The notes under the pieces are model-generated. The model worked only from the letters and a program-made list of their open reading frames with translations. It was not told where the DNA came from and did not search any database. DNA of 16,208 nt, from contig CAZFBR010000057.1 of assembly GCA_964517215.1 (NCBI GenBank), positions 1 to 16,208 of the forward strand. Direction: 5' to 3'. This DNA comes from CAZFBR01 sp035353495 [NCBI: uncultured bacterium]. Its GTDB lineage: Bacteria; DAOPZR01. This document shows positions 14,538-16,208 of this stretch, piece after piece. A program made the position numbers and the translations under genes. Position 1 is the first letter of the stretch. Each line of letters starts with the position of its first letter.

Positions 14538-14591
14538 ATGCGCGCGCGGGTGGTATCCTCTCCGTCGACTATCCCGCTAAGGAGCCGCATT

Positions 14592-16208
14592 ATGAGCGAT
14601 CATCAGGTCATATTCTCCATGCACCGCGTGTGCAAGGTCTATCCGCCGAACAAGGAGGTCATCAAGAACATCTCCCTCTCCTTCTTCTACGGCGCCAAGA
14701 TCGGCGTGCTCGGCTATAACGGCTCGGGCAAGAGCACCCTGCTCAAGATCATCGCCGGGCTCGACCAGAACTTCGAGGGCGACCTGTCGATGCAGAAAGG
14801 GTACAGCGTCGGCTACCTCGAGCAGGAACCGCTGATCAGCGAGACGCGCACTGTCAAGGAAATCGTGCAGGAGGGGCTGCAGCCGCTGGTCGACCTGCTC
14901 AACGAATACGACGCGGTCTGCGCAAAGCTGGGCGAGGACCTCTCGCCCGAGGAGATGGACAAGGCGGTCAACCGCCAGAGCGCGCTGCAGGAAAAGATCG
15001 ACGCCGCCGACGCGTGGAACCTCGACAGCCGGCTCGACCAGGCGATGGACGCGCTGCGCTGCCCCGACGGCGACATGCCGATCACCCAGGTCTCGGGCGG
15101 CGAGCGCCGCCGCGTCGCGCTCTGCCGCCTCATGCTGCAGGAGCCGGACATCCTCCTCCTCGACGAGCCGACCAACCACCTCGACGCGGAATCGGTGGCG
15201 TGGCTGGAGCAGCATCTCGCCCAGTACCAAGGAACGGTCATTGCCGTGACCCACGACCGCTATTTCCTCGACAATGTCGCCGGCTGGATCCTCGAGCTCG
15301 ATCGCGGCGAGGGGATCCCCTTCAAGGGCAACTACACCTCGTGGCTGGAACAGAAGCAGGAGCGGCTGCGCCAGGAAAAGAAGGCGGAGGCGTCGCGGCA
15401 GAAGACGCTCGAGCGCGAACTGGAATGGATCCGCATGTCGCCCAAGGCGCGCCATGCCAAGGGGAAGGCGCGCATCAGCGCCTACCAGGACCTGCTCAAC
15501 CAGAAGGACAAGGACAAGCTGCGCGAGCTTGAGCTCTTCCTGCCGCCCGGCCCGCGGCTGGGCGATGTCGTGGTCAATTTCGACAAGGTGGGCAAGGCCT
15601 ACGGCGACAAGCTGCTCTACGACGGGCTGTCGTTCATGCTGCCGCCGGGCGGCATCGTCGGCATGATCGGCCCGAACGGCGCGGGCAAGACGACCATGTT
15701 CAAGATGATCGTCGGGCAGGAACAGCCCGACGCCGGTACGATCACCATCGGCGAAACGGTGAAGATCGGCTACGTCGACCAGGCGCGGCACGAGCTCGAC
15801 AACACGAAGAACGTCTGGGAGGAGATCACCGGGGGCAAGGACGAGATCGAGCTCGGGCCGCTGACCATGAACTCGCGCACCTACGTCGCCCGCTTCAACT
15901 TCACCGGGTCGGACCAGCAGAAGCTCGTCGGCACGCTTTCGGGCGGTGAGCGCAACCGCGTCCACCTCGCCAAGCTGCTCAAGAGCGAGTGCAACCTGCT
16001 GCTCATGGACGAACCGACCAACGACTTCGACGTCAACGCCGTGCGCGCGCTCGAGGACGCGCTCGCCAGCTTCGCCGGCTGCGCGGTCATCGTCTCGCAC
16101 GACCGCTGGTTCCTCGACCGCGTCTGCACCCACATCCTCGCCTGCGAAAGCGACAGCACCTGGGTGTGGCACGAGGGGAACTTCACCGATTACGAGGAGG
16201 ACCGCAAG
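14592..16208 (+). CDS. ettA: Energy-dependent translational throttle protein EttA (ABC-F), 3' end beyond window
   Basis: This ABC-F protein gates the first peptide bond on 70S ribosomes according to ATP level. Present are 539 codons without a stop; E. coli EttA has 555 residues, so about 16 are missing. Walker A1 is GYNGSGKST (41-49), signature 1 SGGERRR (168-174), Walker B1 LLLDEPTNHLD (188-198). The charged inter-domain P-site linker spans ~240-325, with WLEQKQERLRQE and KARHAKGKARI. Walker A2 is GPNGAGKTT (360-368), signature 2 LSGGE (449-453) and Walker B2 LLLMDEPTND (469-478), where the second D-loop reads NDFD. The end HEGNFTDYEEDRK matches EttA. AAGGAG lies 7 bases before ATG 14592. 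Confidence 0.95.
   Translation, partial: MSDHQVIFSMHRVCKVYPPNKEVIKNISLSFFYGAKIGVLGYNGSGKSTLLKIIAGLDQNFEGDLSMQKGYSVGYLEQEPLISETRTVKEIVQEGLQPLVDLLNEYDAVCAKLGEDLSPEEMDKAVNRQSALQEKIDAADAWNLDSRLDQAMDALRCPDGDMPITQVSGGERRRVALCRLMLQEPDILLLDEPTNHLDAESVAWLEQHLAQYQGTVIAVTHDRYFLDNVAGWILELDRGEGIPFKGNYTSWLEQKQERLRQEKKAEASRQKTLERELEWIRMSPKARHAKGKARISAYQDLLNQKDKDKLRELELFLPPGPRLGDVVVNFDKVGKAYGDKLLYDGLSFMLPPGGIVGMIGPNGAGKTTMFKMIVGQEQPDAGTITIGETVKIGYVDQARHELDNTKNVWEEITGGKDEIELGPLTMNSRTYVARFNFTGSDQQKLVGTLSGGERNRVHLAKLLKSECNLLLMDEPTNDFDVNAVRALEDALASFAGCAVIVSHDRWFLDRVCTHILACESDSTWVWHEGNFTDYEEDRK

Noticed and set aside
14577-16172. 531-residue minus-strand frame opposite ettA
   Set aside because: It is a composition shadow with V, E, L and R repeats; the plus strand encodes EttA with all ABC-F motifs.

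Overview
The window looks like a bacterial chromosome from a Gram-negative-type (diderm) organism. It encodes a membrane-anchored monofunctional peptidoglycan transglycosylase (MtgA), class III-signal pilins or pseudopilins, an O-antigen-ligase-type membrane enzyme and the translation factor EttA. Most genes are clearly GC-rich. The first ~1.7 kb and the ~230 bases upstream of the pilins are visibly richer in A+T. The mix (paired GspG-like pilins, CapA, U32, EttA, abundant toxin-antitoxin genes) would fit the PVC superphylum (Lentisphaerota/Kiritimatiellota-like) or a similar environmental lineage, but this taxonomic guess is weak and based only on recollection of gene content.

Layout. (1) Positions 1-1670 form an accessory island. 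It holds a two-gene RelE/ParE-type toxin-antitoxin pair, a broken small membrane-protein gene, and a HicB-HicA pair. Two near-identical ~65-base palindromic repeats each start within 10 bases of a toxin stop codon, and a related hairpin lies at the window start. The two toxin operons share an extended -10/ribosome-site module although their proteins are unrelated, which suggests a cassette-like array. (2) Positions 1763-4088, plus strand: a ModF/YlmA-like ABC ATPase without a visible permease, then a cytoplasmic GH13 alpha-amylase-family enzyme. (3) Positions 4095-8920, minus strand: a tight five-gene operon in the order U32 family enzyme, amidohydrolase, CapA-family protein, zinc-ribbon protein, membrane-anchored protein of unknown function. 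The first four are coupled by overlaps or a 2-base gap. (4) MtgA is divergent from that operon at 9047 and has its own promoter. (5) Positions 9900-14537 form a surface-polymer block. It starts with a candidate sigma-54 promoter, two tandem near-identical pilins separated by a strong terminator, then an O-antigen-ligase-like protein with a C-terminal repeat-like region and, overlapping it by four bases, a GT-C-like multi-pass membrane protein. (6) ettA (ABC-F) starts at 14592 and runs off the right edge about 16 residues short of its usual end.

How they may work together: the pilins followed by a Wzy_C-type ligase and a polytopic glycosyltransferase-like protein suggest a glycosylated pilus or secretion filament, but this rests on gene order and family resemblance. 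MtgA and CapA point to envelope metabolism. The amylase could act on internal maltodextrin or glycogen. No rRNA, tRNA, CRISPR array, transposase or integrase gene is visible.
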